Positions 9,513-18,498 are shown, counted from the first letter of the stretch. The stretch: 64,000 nucleotides of DNA from Roseomonas mucosa (GCA_945878375.1 CAMDWG010000008.1:121536-185535), one strand, 5' to 3'. Translations and numbers: made by a program. The notes: a model not told the origin generated them from the sequence alone.

Positions 9513-10654
9513 GCCCGGGAAGATGCCACGGCGCAGGGCGGGTCCGGAAGATCGCGCAGCGTGAGGGCCGCAAGCTGCCGGATCTCGGCCCGGACGGGGG
9601 TGGCGGTGGGGGTGTCGTCCGCGATGGTGGTGAACCAGGCTTCCGGCGGGGCGCGGCCGGCGGCGCGGGACCAAGATAGGCCGCGCAGCACCGCTTCCGC
9701 CGCCTTGGGGATGCGCGGGGGGATCGGCAGGCGGTTCAGCGTGGCCCAGACCCCGGCCCAGCAGCGCGCGACTGACCAGGGGTTGTAGCCCCCTCCCCCC
9801 AGCACGATCAGCCGAGGGGTTAGCGGCATCACCGCCGCGACCACCGCGCGATGCGCCGCATTGGTCAGCGCCAGCCGCGACAGCGGGTCTTCCGCCACCG
9901 CATCCGCCCCGCATTGCAGCATGATCGCCTGCGGCCGCAGGTGGCGGATGACGGGCAAGATGGCGTGGCGCAGCAGCCAGTCCATCTCCGCGTCGTGAAA
10001 ACTTTCGGGCACGGGGATGTTGCGCGCATGCCCACCGGCGCGATCTTCTGGCCGGCCGGTATGCGGCCAGCGCCCGTCCTCATGCACCGACAGGGTGAAG
10101 ACGCGCGGATCGTCGTGGAAGGCCAGTTCCACGCCATCGCCGTGATGCGCGTCGATGTCGAGATAGAGGATGTTGGTCAGCCCCTGATCGAGCCAGCAAA
10201 GCAGCCCGAGCACCGGGTCGTTCAGGTAGCAGAACCCCGCCGCGCGGTCGGGCATGCCGTGATGCGTGCCCCCGCCCGGCACATGCACGATGCCGCCTTC
10301 CGCCGTCAGCCGCGCGGCCAGCATGGTCCCCCCCGCGCCGGTCGCGGGGCGCCGGAACACCTCGCGGTAGATCGGGTTGCCATGGGCGCCGATGTGATGC
10401 CGCGCGCGGGCCTCCGCCGTCACGGCCTGCTCGGCCTCGGCGCGGATCAGGGCTTTGACGTAGTCCGGCGTGTGGAAGCGGGTCAGTTCGTCGGGTGTCG
10501 CCACCGGGCTGTCGCGATACTGCCCCGGCGCCACCCAGCCCATCGCCCGGATCAGGTCGAGCGTGGTGGAGACGCGCGGGATCGCCAGCGGGTGCTTCGG
10601 GCCATAGGTCGAGCCCCGGTAGATCTCGGAGCCAATCAGCACGGGTCGGGTCAC
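9509..10654 (-). CDS. Histone deacetylase family protein (AcuC/HDAC-like amidohydrolase)
   Basis: Zinc-dependent deacetylase fold. Metal- and substrate-binding stretches visible are PGGGTHHGMPDRAAGFCYLND, LYLDIDAHHGDGVELAF, SVHEDG, LQCGADAVAEDPLSR and LGGGGYN. Bacterial members act on acetyl-lysine, acetylpolyamines or similar amides; the substrate here is unknown. I chose the GTG at 10654 (protein begins VTRPVLIGSEIYRGSTYG, 381 residues) because conserved sequence starts there. The ATGs at 10708 and 10723 would add an unconserved leader, and 10723 would run into the divergent TPP riboswitch. The downstream gene overlaps its stop codon. Confidence 0.85.
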   Translation of the reverse strand: MTRPVLIGSEIYRGSTYGPKHPLAIPRVSTTLDLIRAMGWVAPGQYRDSPVATPDELTRFHTPDYVKALIRAEAEQAVTAEARARHHIGAHGNPIYREVFRRPATGAGGTMLAARLTAEGGIVHVPGGGTHHGMPDRAAGFCYLNDPVLGLLCWLDQGLTNILYLDIDAHHGDGVELAFHDDPRVFTLSVHEDGRWPHTGRPEDRAGGHARNIPVPESFHDAEMDWLLRHAILPVIRHLRPQAIMLQCGADAVAEDPLSRLALTNAAHRAVVAAVMPLTPRLIVLGGGGYNPWSVARCWAGVWATLNRLPIPPRIPKAAEAVLRGLSWSRAAGRAPPEAWFTTIADDTPTATPVRAEIRQLAALTLRDLPDPPCAVASSRA

Positions 10655-10710
10655 GGGCCCGAGATGCCACGCCCCGCCGCACTTGCAAGCCTGGGCGGGG
10701 CGGGGCATGG

Positions 10711-10807
10711 AACCGTCACACATCGGGGGGAGCCCATCGGGGGCTGAGAGGCGGGAGACCGCGACCCCACGAACCTGATCCGGGTCATGCCGGCGAAGGG
10801 AACGGTG
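10711..10807 (+). promoter_or_regulatory. TPP riboswitch (THI element)
   Basis: The conserved core is visible: CTGAGA at 10744-10749, ACCTGAT at 10773-10779, then CGGGTCATGCCGGCGAAGG and a closing P1 helix of ACCGT (10712-10716) with ACGGT (10802-10806). It directly precedes a thiamine-precursor-type ABC transporter. The purine run GAAGGGA at 10795-10801 in the 3' half is also the likely ribosome binding site, so TPP binding would be expected to block translation initiation. Confidence 0.93.
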
Positions 10808-10810
10808 TCC

Positions 10811-11548
10811 GTGCCTCGCCTGCCCGCACCGGGATTCCGAATCGCATTGCCGCAGGGTCTCGCCCTGGGCGGGGCCGCCGTGCTGGCGCCGATGACGCTG
10901 AATGTCATGGGCGGGCGCCTGACGGCGCTGCTCGGGCCGTCAGGGTCTGGGAAATCCACGCTGCTCAGGCTGGCCGCCGGGCTGCTGGCCGCGCCCGGCG
11001 CGGTCACGGCGGATGATGGGCGGCCGCTCGCCGGGCGGATCGCCTGGATGGCGCAGCAGGACCTGCTGGTGCCCTGGCGCGACGCGCTGGGGAATGTGCT
11101 GCTCGGCCAGCATCTGCGGGGCGAACGGCCCGATGCCGACCGCGCCCGCGCGCTGCTGGCAGCGGTCGGGCTGACGCCGGCGGACTCGGGAAAAATGCCG
11201 GCGGCGCTGTCGGGGGGCATGCGCCAGCGCGTTGCCCTGGCCCGCACGCTGATGGAGGACCGGCCCGTCGTGCTGATGGACGAGCCCTTCAGCGCCGTCG
11301 ATGCGCCGACGCGCCACCGCCTGCAGGATCTGGCCGCGCGGCTGCTGGCGGGGCGCACCGTGCTGCTGGTGACGCATGACCCGCTGGAGGCGCTGCGCCT
11401 CGCCGACCGGATCCTGGTCTTGCAGGGCAGCCCCGCCGCGCCGGCCGAGGTCGCGGTGCCCGAGGGCGCGCCCCCGCGCCCGGCACGCGACGGGGCGCTG
11501 CTGGCCGCGCAGGCCGCGCTTCTGGAACGGCTGGCGGAGGTGGCGTGA
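10811..11548 (+). CDS. ABC transporter ATP-binding protein, ThiZ-like (thiamine pyrimidine precursor uptake)
   Basis: ATPase of a putative hydroxymethylpyrimidine or formylaminopyrimidine importer. Walker A is GPSGSGKST, the Q loop is in WMAQQDLLVPW, the signature is LSGGMRQR and Walker B is VVLMDEPF, followed by THD. About 245 residues. The first in-frame ATG (10787) lies inside the conserved riboswitch core, so it is unlikely to be used. The GTG at 10811 (VPRLPAPGFRI) has GAAGGGA nine bases upstream; GTG at 10805 is the alternative. The stop codon overlaps the start of the permease gene (TGATG). The TPP riboswitch and the substrate-binding protein two genes downstream define the substrate class; the exact pyrimidine is not determined. 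Confidence 0.88.
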   Translation: MPRLPAPGFRIALPQGLALGGAAVLAPMTLNVMGGRLTALLGPSGSGKSTLLRLAAGLLAAPGAVTADDGRPLAGRIAWMAQQDLLVPWRDALGNVLLGQHLRGERPDADRARALLAAVGLTPADSGKMPAALSGGMRQRVALARTLMEDRPVVLMDEPFSAVDAPTRHRLQDLAARLLAGRTVLLVTHDPLEALRLADRILVLQGSPAAPAEVAVPEGAPPRPARDGALLAAQAALLERLAEVA

Positions 11549-12300
11549 TGCGCCCGCTGATCGCCGCCGCAGGCCTGATCCTGCTGTGGCAGGGCTTCGT
11601 CTGGATCACGGATGTGCCGCCCTTCCTGCTGCCATCCCCCTGGCGCGTGGCGCAGGCGCTGGCGGCGCGGTGGGAGAGCATCGCGGGCCATGCGCTGGTG
11701 ACAGGTGCCGAGATGCTGGCGGGCCTTGCGCTCGGCGCGATGCTCGGCTGCGCCATGGCGCTGACGCTCGCGGCGTGGCGGGGCGGGCGGCGGTGGCTGC
11801 TGCCGCTGCTGCTGGTCGCCCAGGCCGTGCCGGTCTTCGCCATCGCGCCGCTGCTGACGCTGTGGTTCGGCTTCGGCATGGCGAGCAAGGTGGTGATGGC
11901 CACCCTCATCATCTTCTTCCCCGTCGCCACCGCCTTCTATGACGGGCTGCGCCGCACGGATCCCGGGCTGCTCGACCTTGCCGCGACCATGGGCGCGCCG
12001 AAGGGCGCGAAGCTGTGGCGCATCCGCCTGCCCTCGGCGCTGCCCGCGCTCGCATCCGGCCTCCGGGTCGCGGCGGCGGTCGCGCCGATCGGGGCGGTGG
12101 TCGGCGAATGGGTGGGGGCGAGCGCGGGGCTCGGCTACCTCATGCTGCATGCCAATGGGCGCAGCCAGGCGGATGTCATGTTCGCCGCGCTTTTCGTGCT
12201 GGCGCTGATGGCGCTGGCGCTGTGGTTCACCGTGGACCGGCTGCTGCGCCGGGCCATTCCCTGGCAACCCGACAGCCTGCTTTCGGACAAGACATCATGA
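11548..12300 (+). CDS. ABC transporter permease, ThiX-like
   Basis: A 250-residue inner-membrane permease with about six hydrophobic segments, beginning LIAAAGLILLWQGFVW. The binding-protein-dependent transport signature is the stretch DLAATMGAPKGAKLWRIRLP, which contacts the ATPase. It belongs to the SsuC/TauC/ThiX branch. The ATG at 11548 overlaps the ATPase stop codon, and its own TGA overlaps the ATG of the substrate-binding protein (ATGA), so the three genes are translationally coupled behind the TPP riboswitch. Confidence 0.9.
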   Translation: MRPLIAAAGLILLWQGFVWITDVPPFLLPSPWRVAQALAARWESIAGHALVTGAEMLAGLALGAMLGCAMALTLAAWRGGRRWLLPLLLVAQAVPVFAIAPLLTLWFGFGMASKVVMATLIIFFPVATAFYDGLRRTDPGLLDLAATMGAPKGAKLWRIRLPSALPALASGLRVAAAVAPIGAVVGEWVGASAGLGYLMLHANGRSQADVMFAALFVLALMALALWFTVDRLLRRAIPWQPDSLLSDKTS

Positions 12301-13259
12301 TCAGCCGTCGCGCGGCGCTCGCCCTGCCGCTTCTCGCCATCCCCGCGATCGCCCGCGCGCAGGCCGCGCGCGACCAGGTGACGCTGCTGCTCGACTGGTT
12401 CATCAACCCGGACCACGCGCCGATCTATGTGGCGCAGGAACGCGGCGACTTTGCCCGCGCTGGCCTCGATGTCCGCATCGTCGCGCCGGCCGATCCGAAC
12501 GATCCGCCGCGGCTGATCGCGGCGCGGCGGGGCGATATCGGCGTGTTCTACCAGAAGAACCTGCATCTGGCCGTGGACCAGGGGCTGCCGCTGGTGCGCG
12601 TGGGCACGCTGGTCGCGACCCCGCTGGCGACGCTGACGGTGCTGCGCGACGGGCCGATCCGCCAGATCTCCGATCTGCGCGGCAAGCGCATCGGCTTCTC
12701 CGTCGCGGGGTTCGAGGAGGTCGTGATGGGCGCCATGCTGGAAAGCGCCGGGCTGCGCCTTTCGGATGTGCGGCTGATCAATGTGAATTTCGCGCTGTCC
12801 TCGGCGCTGATGTCCGGCCAGGTCGATGCCATTGTCGGCGGCTACCGCAATTTCGAACTGCATCAGCTGGACATCGAAGGCCGCCCCGGCCGCGCCTTCT
12901 ACCCCGAACAGCACGGGCTGCCGGCCTATGACGAGCTGATCTACATCGCCCATCGCGACCGCGCCCGCGACCCCGTGCTGCGCCGCTTCATCGATGCGAC
13001 GGAAGCCGCGACCCACTTCCTGGTCAACAACGCCGAGGAAAGCTGGCGCATGTTCATCGCCGGCCCTCGGCGCGAATTGGACAATGAGCTGAACCGCCGC
13101 GCCTGGGCCAGCACGATCAACCGCTTCAGCCTTTCGCCCGGCGCGCTGGACCGCAACCGCTACGACCGCATGGCGCGCTTCCTGGCCGAGCGGCGCCTGA
13201 TCCGCAGCGTCCCCGCCCTCGACAGCTATGCGGTGGAACTGCCGGCGGCCACGCGATGA
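12297..13259 (+). CDS. ABC transporter substrate-binding protein, ThiY/THI5-like
   Basis: Periplasmic binding protein of 320 residues with a signal peptide (RRAALALPLLAIPAIARAQA). VTLLLDWFINPDHAPIYVAQERG is the hallmark of the NMT1/THI5-like family that binds thiamine pyrimidine precursors; GDIGVFYQ and SDLRGKRIG follow as usual. Residues GGYRNFE and GLPAYDELIYI match ThiY-type proteins. The ATG at 12297 overlaps the permease stop, and the stop overlaps the next gene's ATG. Together with the riboswitch this makes thiamine-precursor salvage the clear best role, rather than sulfonate or nitrate uptake. Confidence 0.9.
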   Translation: MISRRAALALPLLAIPAIARAQAARDQVTLLLDWFINPDHAPIYVAQERGDFARAGLDVRIVAPADPNDPPRLIAARRGDIGVFYQKNLHLAVDQGLPLVRVGTLVATPLATLTVLRDGPIRQISDLRGKRIGFSVAGFEEVVMGAMLESAGLRLSDVRLINVNFALSSALMSGQVDAIVGGYRNFELHQLDIEGRPGRAFYPEQHGLPAYDELIYIAHRDRARDPVLRRFIDATEAATHFLVNNAEESWRMFIAGPRRELDNELNRRAWASTINRFSLSPGALDRNRYDRMARFLAERRLIRSVPALDSYAVELPAATR

Positions 13260-13723
13260 CAGCGCCGCGCTTCCTGGTCGATGCCGATGCCTGCCCGGTG
13301 CGGGACGAGGTGCTGCGCGTCGCCGGCCGCCTGGGGTTCGAGACGATCTTCGTCTCCAACGGCTCCCGCCCCATCCGCCCGCCCGGCGGCAACACGCAGA
13401 TCGTCATCGTCACCGAAGGCGCCGACAAGGCCGATGACTGGATCGCGGACGAAGCGCGGCCCACCGATATCTGCATGACCAACGACATCCCGCTGGCCGC
13501 GCGCTGCATCGCCAAGGGCGCCTTCTGCATCTCCTTCAAGGGCCACGCCTGGACCGAGAACAACATCGGCTCCGCCCTGGCGGGGCGCGAGGTGGCGCGG
13601 CACCTGCGGGAGATGGGGATGGGCGGTGGGCCGCCGCCGATGGCGCAGGCCGACAAGTCGCGCTTCCTCAACGCGCTCGACGCCATGGCCACCGCCGCGC
13701 TAAGGCGGTCGCAAGGCGGTTGA
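13256..13723 (+). CDS. YaiI/YqxD family protein (DUF188)
   Basis: A 155-residue cytoplasmic protein of the UPF0178 family. The blocks FLVDADACPVRDEV, VSNGS, DKADDWIADEARPTDICMTND and GHAWTENNIG are diagnostic. The aspartates suggest a PIN-like nuclease fold, but no activity is established. Its ATG overlaps the stop codon of the thiamine-precursor binding protein, so it is probably in the riboswitch-controlled transcript, with no obvious functional link. Confidence 0.92.
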   Translation: MTAPRFLVDADACPVRDEVLRVAGRLGFETIFVSNGSRPIRPPGGNTQIVIVTEGADKADDWIADEARPTDICMTNDIPLAARCIAKGAFCISFKGHAWTENNIGSALAGREVARHLREMGMGGGPPPMAQADKSRFLNALDAMATAALRRSQGG

Positions 13724-13740
13724 TCCGCGGGAGGGCTTGC

Positions 13741-14397
13741 ATGATCACCATCCATGGCGTCCTGCGCTCTCGCGCATCGCGCAATATCTGGCTGGCGCAT
13801 GAATTGGGGCTGAAGTTTCGGCATGAGCCGGTGATCCAGGCCTATCGGCTGGCCGATCCCGCCGCCCCCGATGCGCCGCCCAACACGCGGTCCCCGGACT
13901 TCCTGCGGCTGAACCCGAATGGCCGCATCCCGGTGATGGAGGATGGCGGGCTGGTGCTGCATGAATCCCTCGCCATCAACCTGTACATGGCGAAGAAGCA
14001 TGGCGGCCCGCTGGCGCCCGCCACCCTGGCGGAGGACGGGCAGATGACCGCCTGGGCGCTCTGGGCGATGACGGAGGCGGAGCCGCACACGATCGACGTG
14101 CTCTACCACCGCTTCGCCAAGCCGCCGGAGGAACGGGACGCAGCCAAGGCCGACGCGGCGGTGGCCGCGCTGCGCGCGCCCTTCGCCGTGCTGGATGCCG
14201 CGCTGGCGGAAAGCGGCTTCCTGGTCGGCGGCCGCTTCACGGTCGCGGACCTCAACACGGCGGAGGTGATCCGCTACGCCCAACCCGCCCCGGAACTGTT
14301 TGCCGCCGCGCCGCGCGTGCAGGCCTGGATCGAGTCCTGCCAGGCCCGCCCGGCCTTCCGGCGCATGATGGAGGCCCGCGCGGCGGAGCCCGCGTGA
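13741..14397 (+). CDS. Glutathione S-transferase family protein
   Basis: A 218-residue protein with an N-terminal thioredoxin-like domain (ITIHGVLRSRASRNIWLAHELG), the cis-Pro and gamma-glutamyl-binding region GRIPVMEDGGLVLHESLAINLYM, and a C-terminal helical domain with the N-capping box GRFTVADLNTAEV. The ATG at 13741 has GGGAGG a few bases upstream, so it is preferred to the TTG at 13720. Substrate unknown. Confidence 0.88.
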   Translation: MITIHGVLRSRASRNIWLAHELGLKFRHEPVIQAYRLADPAAPDAPPNTRSPDFLRLNPNGRIPVMEDGGLVLHESLAINLYMAKKHGGPLAPATLAEDGQMTAWALWAMTEAEPHTIDVLYHRFAKPPEERDAAKADAAVAALRAPFAVLDAALAESGFLVGGRFTVADLNTAEVIRYAQPAPELFAAAPRVQAWIESCQARPAFRRMMEARAAEPA

Positions 14398-14539
14398 GAG
14401 CAAACCGCGCAGCATGAGCCGCATGACGCAACGGTAACGCCGCGGCGCGGGCTGCGCTGGCGTTCCCCTCTTGCGCTTTGCGCGGGCGCTACTCTCTATA
14501 GCCTCGTACTGGGGACACCGTCACCGGAATAAGGACACC

Positions 14540-14923
14540 ATGTCGATGCGTCTTCTTCTGCCCGCTCTTGCCGTGCTGGCCCTTGGTCTTGCCCCCGCCG
14601 CCCAGGCGCAAAACGCCGATGCGGGACGGACGGTCTACAACCAGTGCCGCGCCTGCCACACCATCGAGGCCGGCGGGCGCAACGGGGTCGGGCCGAACCT
14701 GCATGGCATCGTCGGCCGCCGCGCCGCCTCCATCGAGAACTTCCGCTACTCCGCCCCCATGCGGACCGCCGCCCAGGGCGGGCTGACCTGGACGCCGGAG
14801 AACCTGGATCGCTACTTGAAGAACCCGAAGGACCTGGTGCCTGGTGGCTCGATGTCTTTCGCAGGGCTGCGGAACGACCAGCAGCGCAAGGACCTGATCG
14901 CGTGGCTCGGCACCCAGCGCTGA
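14540..14923 (+). CDS. Class I c-type cytochrome
   Basis: A small periplasmic electron carrier of 127 residues. The signal peptide is MRLLLPALAVLALGLAPAAQAQ. Heme c is attached at CRACH (CxxCH), with the usual GPNLHGIVGR following, and the Met axial ligand is probably in GGSMSFAG. It resembles the c2/c-552 type. The ATG at 14540 has AAGGA at 14531-14535; an upstream in-frame ATG at 14471 would bury the signal peptide. It is convergent with the aminotransferase gene, with seven bases between the stop codons. Its redox partners cannot be told from context. Confidence 0.92.
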   Translation: MSMRLLLPALAVLALGLAPAAQAQNADAGRTVYNQCRACHTIEAGGRNGVGPNLHGIVGRRAASIENFRYSAPMRTAAQGGLTWTPENLDRYLKNPKDLVPGGSMSFAGLRNDQQRKDLIAWLGTQR

Positions 14924-14930
14924 TCTGAGA

Positions 14931-16238
14931 TCAGTTCGCGAAAAGCGGCGCGCGGAGGTCCAGCACCTCCGCGACCGCATCCTCGAAGGCGCCCAGCTCG
15001 GCCTCCCCCACCGCGAGCGACAGCGCGATCATCCCGCGCCGCGCGACGTAGAAGCCGCGCTCCAGCAGGTCGAGGAACAGCAGCTCCTTCACCCCCTGGT
15101 CGCCCGCTGCGGCTTCGGCGGCGTTGCGCGGGGGGGCACCGGCGACGTGGAAGCACAGCATGCTGCCGCGCCCGGTCCAATGCAGCGGCAAGGCGCGCTG
15201 CGCCGCGATCCCGTTCAGCGACCGCCGCAGCACATCGCCGCGCTCGTTCAGAGCGCGCGCGACGTCAGGGGTATAGACCTCCCCCAGCGCGGCGATGCCA
15301 GCCGACATGGTCAGCACATTGTTGTTGAAGGTGCCTGCATGCGGCACCGCATTCCCCCGCCGGGGGTCGAAGGCCTCCATCAGCGCCGCCCGCCCCCCGA
15401 AGGCGCCGAAGCTCATCCCCCCGCCGACATATTTGCCGAGGGTGGTGAGGTCCGGGATCACCCCCGTCGCCTCCTGCAGCCCGCCGGGGGAGAGGCGGCT
15501 GGTCATCACCTCATCGAAGATCAGCAGCGCGCCGGTTTCATCGGCCAGCGCGCGCAGCCCTTGCAGGAAGGCCGTCGTCGCCGGGATGCAGCCGCCGCCG
15601 CCCAGCATCGGCTCCAGGATGATGGCCGCGAGGTCGCCCGCATGCGCCCGCGCCAGGGCGCGCGCGGCCTCCAGGTCGTTATAGGGCGCGGCGATGGTCC
15701 GGTGCGGGACATTGACCGGCGCCGCGGCGGCGGAGAAGCCGAACAGACTGCCATGGTAGCCGCCCTCGAAGCCGAGGATGGTCCGCCGCCCCGTCGCGAT
15801 GGTCGCGGTCGCGACCGCCATCAGGTTGGCTTCCGTCCCCGAATTGGTGAAGCGCACCTGTTCGATGGACGGGAAGCGGTCGCAGACCAGCCGGGCGAAG
15901 CGGGCCTCGAAGCCGTTATGCGCGGTCAGGTTCACCCCGCCATCCAGCGCCCGCAGCACCGCCGCGCGGATCGCGGGGTGCGAATGGCCGAACAGCCCGG
16001 CGGTGTATTCGCCCGCGAGGTTGACGTAAGCAAGCCCGTCCGCGTCCTCAATCCGGCAGCCCGCGCCGCGCAGCGCGGTGAAGGGAAAGGGCGACAGGTG
16101 CAGCACGCTGCGCGTATTGCCCCCCGGCATCACCTCCGCTGCGTCGAGATGCCGCGCGAGGCTCAGCGGGCGGCGGCGCGCATAGCCCTGCCGGGCTTCG
16201 TCCAGCGCATCGGCCAGCGTCGCATTGCGTCCATGCAT
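14931..16238 (-). CDS. Class III PLP-dependent aminotransferase (glutamate-1-semialdehyde aminomutase-like)
   Basis: A 435-residue fold-type I PLP enzyme. RFTNSGTEANLMAVA binds the cofactor phosphate, IFDEVMTSR carries the Asp that contacts the pyridine nitrogen, and TLGKYVGGGMSFGAFGG contains the Schiff-base Lys. The overall pattern (MPGGNTRSV at the start, GEYTAGLFGHSHP) is that of glutamate-1-semialdehyde 2,1-aminomutase-like proteins, many of which have other amine substrates. I would not call it hemL on this evidence. The start at 16238 gives a normal N-terminus. The GW-module gene lies 31 bases upstream on the same strand and may share its transcript. Confidence 0.85.
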   Translation of the reverse strand: MHGRNATLADALDEARQGYARRRPLSLARHLDAAEVMPGGNTRSVLHLSPFPFTALRGAGCRIEDADGLAYVNLAGEYTAGLFGHSHPAIRAAVLRALDGGVNLTAHNGFEARFARLVCDRFPSIEQVRFTNSGTEANLMAVATATIATGRRTILGFEGGYHGSLFGFSAAAAPVNVPHRTIAAPYNDLEAARALARAHAGDLAAIILEPMLGGGGCIPATTAFLQGLRALADETGALLIFDEVMTSRLSPGGLQEATGVIPDLTTLGKYVGGGMSFGAFGGRAALMEAFDPRRGNAVPHAGTFNNNVLTMSAGIAALGEVYTPDVARALNERGDVLRRSLNGIAAQRALPLHWTGRGSMLCFHVAGAPPRNAAEAAAGDQGVKELLFLDLLERGFYVARRGMIALSLAVGEAELGAFEDAVAEVLDLRAPLFAN

Positions 16239-16269
16239 CCCGCGGACCTCCCACCGGGCGCGGCGCGCC

Positions 16270-17109
16270 TCAGGTTTGGAGGTAGAATACCTCCAACCCG
16301 GCGGCCGGGAAGGCCGCGGCAGCGCCAAGGACGATCCGCGCATCCAAGAATAGCAGGCGATCCGGGCCGACCCCATAGTCGGTACCGGCGGCCGGCCGGG
16401 TCTGCTCCTCCGCTTGGGGCGGGCTGGTGTGTGATCCCTCGATCACAGGCAGGCGGGCGCGCTTCGACGACCATAGGCCGAAGATGGCCCCTGGCCCGCC
16501 CTTGGCTTCCTGCTGCTCGGCCAGTCGCCGCCAGTCGCGCAGCGAGGCCAGCGGCTCCCGCTTCACCGGGACGTCTTCGAAGCGTGTCAGTTCCAGCATC
16601 GAAGCGGCGATCACGGCCGGGTCGAGCATCACCGGCGCCATGCGCTCCCGATCGACCTTGCCGTCCGTCGGCATGACCAGCGAACGCTCATAGACGCCAA
16701 GCTGGCGAAAAAAGCGGAGGAAGTCTAAGTCGGACTGGGCGAGCCATCCGCGCGCCCGCATCCATTCCAGCGAGGGCAGCTCCATCTGCCACCCAAGACC
16801 GGCCGCGCGCCCCGGCAAGCCGATCCGGGACCCGGCCTGCACCAGCGCGAAGTCGGAGCCTTCGAGCTTCAGAGTGACCCGCGGCGCATCCGCGGGGTTC
16901 GGATAGGTCAGGTTGAAGTTGAAGCCGGCATAGCCGTCGCCGAGCCCGGCATCCTTCAGGTCCTTCCGGAAGCCATCGATCTTGCCGCCACCGATGCACT
17001 CATCGTCGAGGAAGGCCAGTACGGTCCGCCCCCTGACGCTGGCCTCGGACGACCAGACCCAGCCATAGGTCCGGTTGTGCGAAACGCTTTCGATGGCACC
17101 ACGAAGCAT
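16270..17109 (-). CDS. Unknown protein with N-terminal GW module
   Basis: A 279-residue protein that I cannot assign to a named family. Residues 1-85 form the GW module shared with three other proteins in this window: MLRGAIES, a GW at 16-17, FRKDLKDAGLGDGYAGFNF. A middle region (about 110-190) is predicted mostly helical and contains LPSLEWMRARGW. The C-terminal part has LPVIEGSHTSPPQ, similar to LDVVRGSHALPEF in the protein at 56704-57813, which suggests the same cupin- or dioxygenase-like end. The ATG at 17109 follows AGGGG and begins the conserved module; an ATG at 17184 would add 25 unconserved residues. The gap to the divergent CoA-transferase gene contains an AT-rich stretch near 17230-17265, probably promoter sequence. 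Confidence 0.7.
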   Translation of the reverse strand: MLRGAIESVSHNRTYGWVWSSEASVRGRTVLAFLDDECIGGGKIDGFRKDLKDAGLGDGYAGFNFNLTYPNPADAPRVTLKLEGSDFALVQAGSRIGLPGRAAGLGWQMELPSLEWMRARGWLAQSDLDFLRFFRQLGVYERSLVMPTDGKVDRERMAPVMLDPAVIAASMLELTRFEDVPVKREPLASLRDWRRLAEQQEAKGGPGAIFGLWSSKRARLPVIEGSHTSPPQAEEQTRPAAGTDYGVGPDRLLFLDARIVLGAAAAFPAAGLEVFYLQT

Positions 17110-17304
17110 GAACCACCCCTGCGAGACGAGCTTGAGTTTGCAGCCAGCGTCGGCACCCGGCCGGCTCCCTGCCGACGCATCCATGGGCTAGGGTGTATGC
17201 GCAGCGAGGCCAGCCTCGCAATCCCCTTAACGGAACATTCCGATGTCATATTTTTATGACTTCTCTCCGGCGATGCAGCCCCCCCAATCCGCCGGCGCCC
17301 CAGC

Positions 17305-18498
17305 ATGAGCGGCCCGCTGGAAGACCTCCGAATCGTCGAGGTCTCGGCCTTCGTCGCCGCCCCCATCGGCGGCATGACGCTGGCGCAGCTGGGCGCGGAG
17401 GTGATCCGCATCGACCCGCTGGGCGGCAACATCGATGTCGGCCGCTGGCCGCTCGCACCCTCCGGCACCAGCCTCTACTGGACCGGGTTGAACAAGGGAA
17501 AGCGCAGCATCTGCCTCGGCCTCAACACGACGGAGGGCCGGGAACTGGCTTCCGCCCTGATCGCGGAGGCCGGGATCCTGCTGACCAACCTGCCTGCCGC
17601 GGATGGCTGGATGTCCTATGCCACGCTGTCGGCGCGGCGGCCGGACTTGATCATGCTGCGCCTGACGGGCACGCATGATGGCGGCAACGCCATCGACTAC
17701 ACCGTCAACGCCGCCGTCGGCTTCCCCACCGCGACGGGGGAGGATGAGAGGCCGGTGAACCATGTCCTGCCCGCCTGGGATGTCGCGGCGGGGCTCTATC
17801 TCTCGACCGGGCTTCTCGCCGCCGAACGCCGCCGCAGCCGCACCGGCCAGGGCGGAGAAGTGACGCTCGCCCTGTCCGATGTCGCCTATGCGACGGTCGC
17901 GACGCTCGGCTATGTCGCGGATGTGCAGGTGAACGGGTCGGTGCGCCCGCCGCTGGGCAACTGGCTCTACGGCGCCTTCGGGCGGGATTTCGGCACGAAG
18001 GATGGGCGGCGGGTGATGCTGGCCGCCATCTCCAACCGCCAATGGCGCGCGATCGGCAAGGCGACGCGGTTGGCGGAGAAGCTGGCGCTGATCGGCCAGG
18101 CGATGGATGTGGACCTGGACGACGAAGGCGGCCGCTACGCGGCGCGGGAAGCGATCGGCGCCGTGCTCGCGCCCTGGTTCGCCGCCCGCACGCTGGATGA
18201 GGTGCGGCAGGCCCTGGACGGGTCGGGCGTGCTCTGGGGGCCCTACCAGGATTTCGGGCAGATGGTGCGGGACGATCCGCGCTGCTCCCCGGCCAATCCG
18301 ATGTTCCACGAGATCGAGCAGGAAGGTGTCGGGCGGCTGCTCGTGCCGTCCTCGCCCCTCCAGCCGGCCGCGCCGCCGCGCCCTGCCCCGCGCCTGGGTG
18401 CCGACACCGATGCGGTGCTTGCGCAGGTGCTGGGGTTGTCGCCCGCCCGGATCGCGGCATATCGCGAGACAGGCGCCTTGGCGCCCGATGGGGAATGA
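17305..18498 (+). CDS. CaiB/BaiF family CoA transferase, resembling mesaconyl-CoA C1-C4 transferase
   Basis: A family III CoA transferase of 397 residues. The N-terminus DLRIVEVSAFVAAPIGGMTLAQLGAEVIRID and the block GLNKGKRSI are typical; a conserved Asp would carry the acyl anhydride, plausibly in LPAWDVAAGLY. The combination SAFVAAPIGGMTLAQLGAEV with GTSLYW resembles proteins annotated as 2-methylfumaryl-CoA isomerase (mesaconyl-CoA C1-C4 transferase). That reading is from memory and not certain. The next gene, ten bases downstream, encodes a (2S)-methylsuccinyl-CoA dehydrogenase, whose product is mesaconyl-C1-CoA, and this supports a linked function. Confidence 0.8.
   Translation: MSGPLEDLRIVEVSAFVAAPIGGMTLAQLGAEVIRIDPLGGNIDVGRWPLAPSGTSLYWTGLNKGKRSICLGLNTTEGRELASALIAEAGILLTNLPAADGWMSYATLSARRPDLIMLRLTGTHDGGNAIDYTVNAAVGFPTATGEDERPVNHVLPAWDVAAGLYLSTGLLAAERRRSRTGQGGEVTLALSDVAYATVATLGYVADVQVNGSVRPPLGNWLYGAFGRDFGTKDGRRVMLAAISNRQWRAIGKATRLAEKLALIGQAMDVDLDDEGGRYAAREAIGAVLAPWFAARTLDEVRQALDGSGVLWGPYQDFGQMVRDDPRCSPANPMFHEIEQEGVGRLLVPSSPLQPAAPPRPAPRLGADTDAVLAQVLGLSPARIAAYRETGALAPDGE

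Noticed and set aside
10787..10810. ATG at 10787 as start of the ABC ATPase
   Set aside because: It lies within the conserved TPP aptamer core, and the resulting extra residues are unconserved.
14931..16238. Naming the class III aminotransferase hemL
   Set aside because: Alphaproteobacteria normally make aminolevulinate through HemA (Shemin pathway), and this subfamily has many other substrates.
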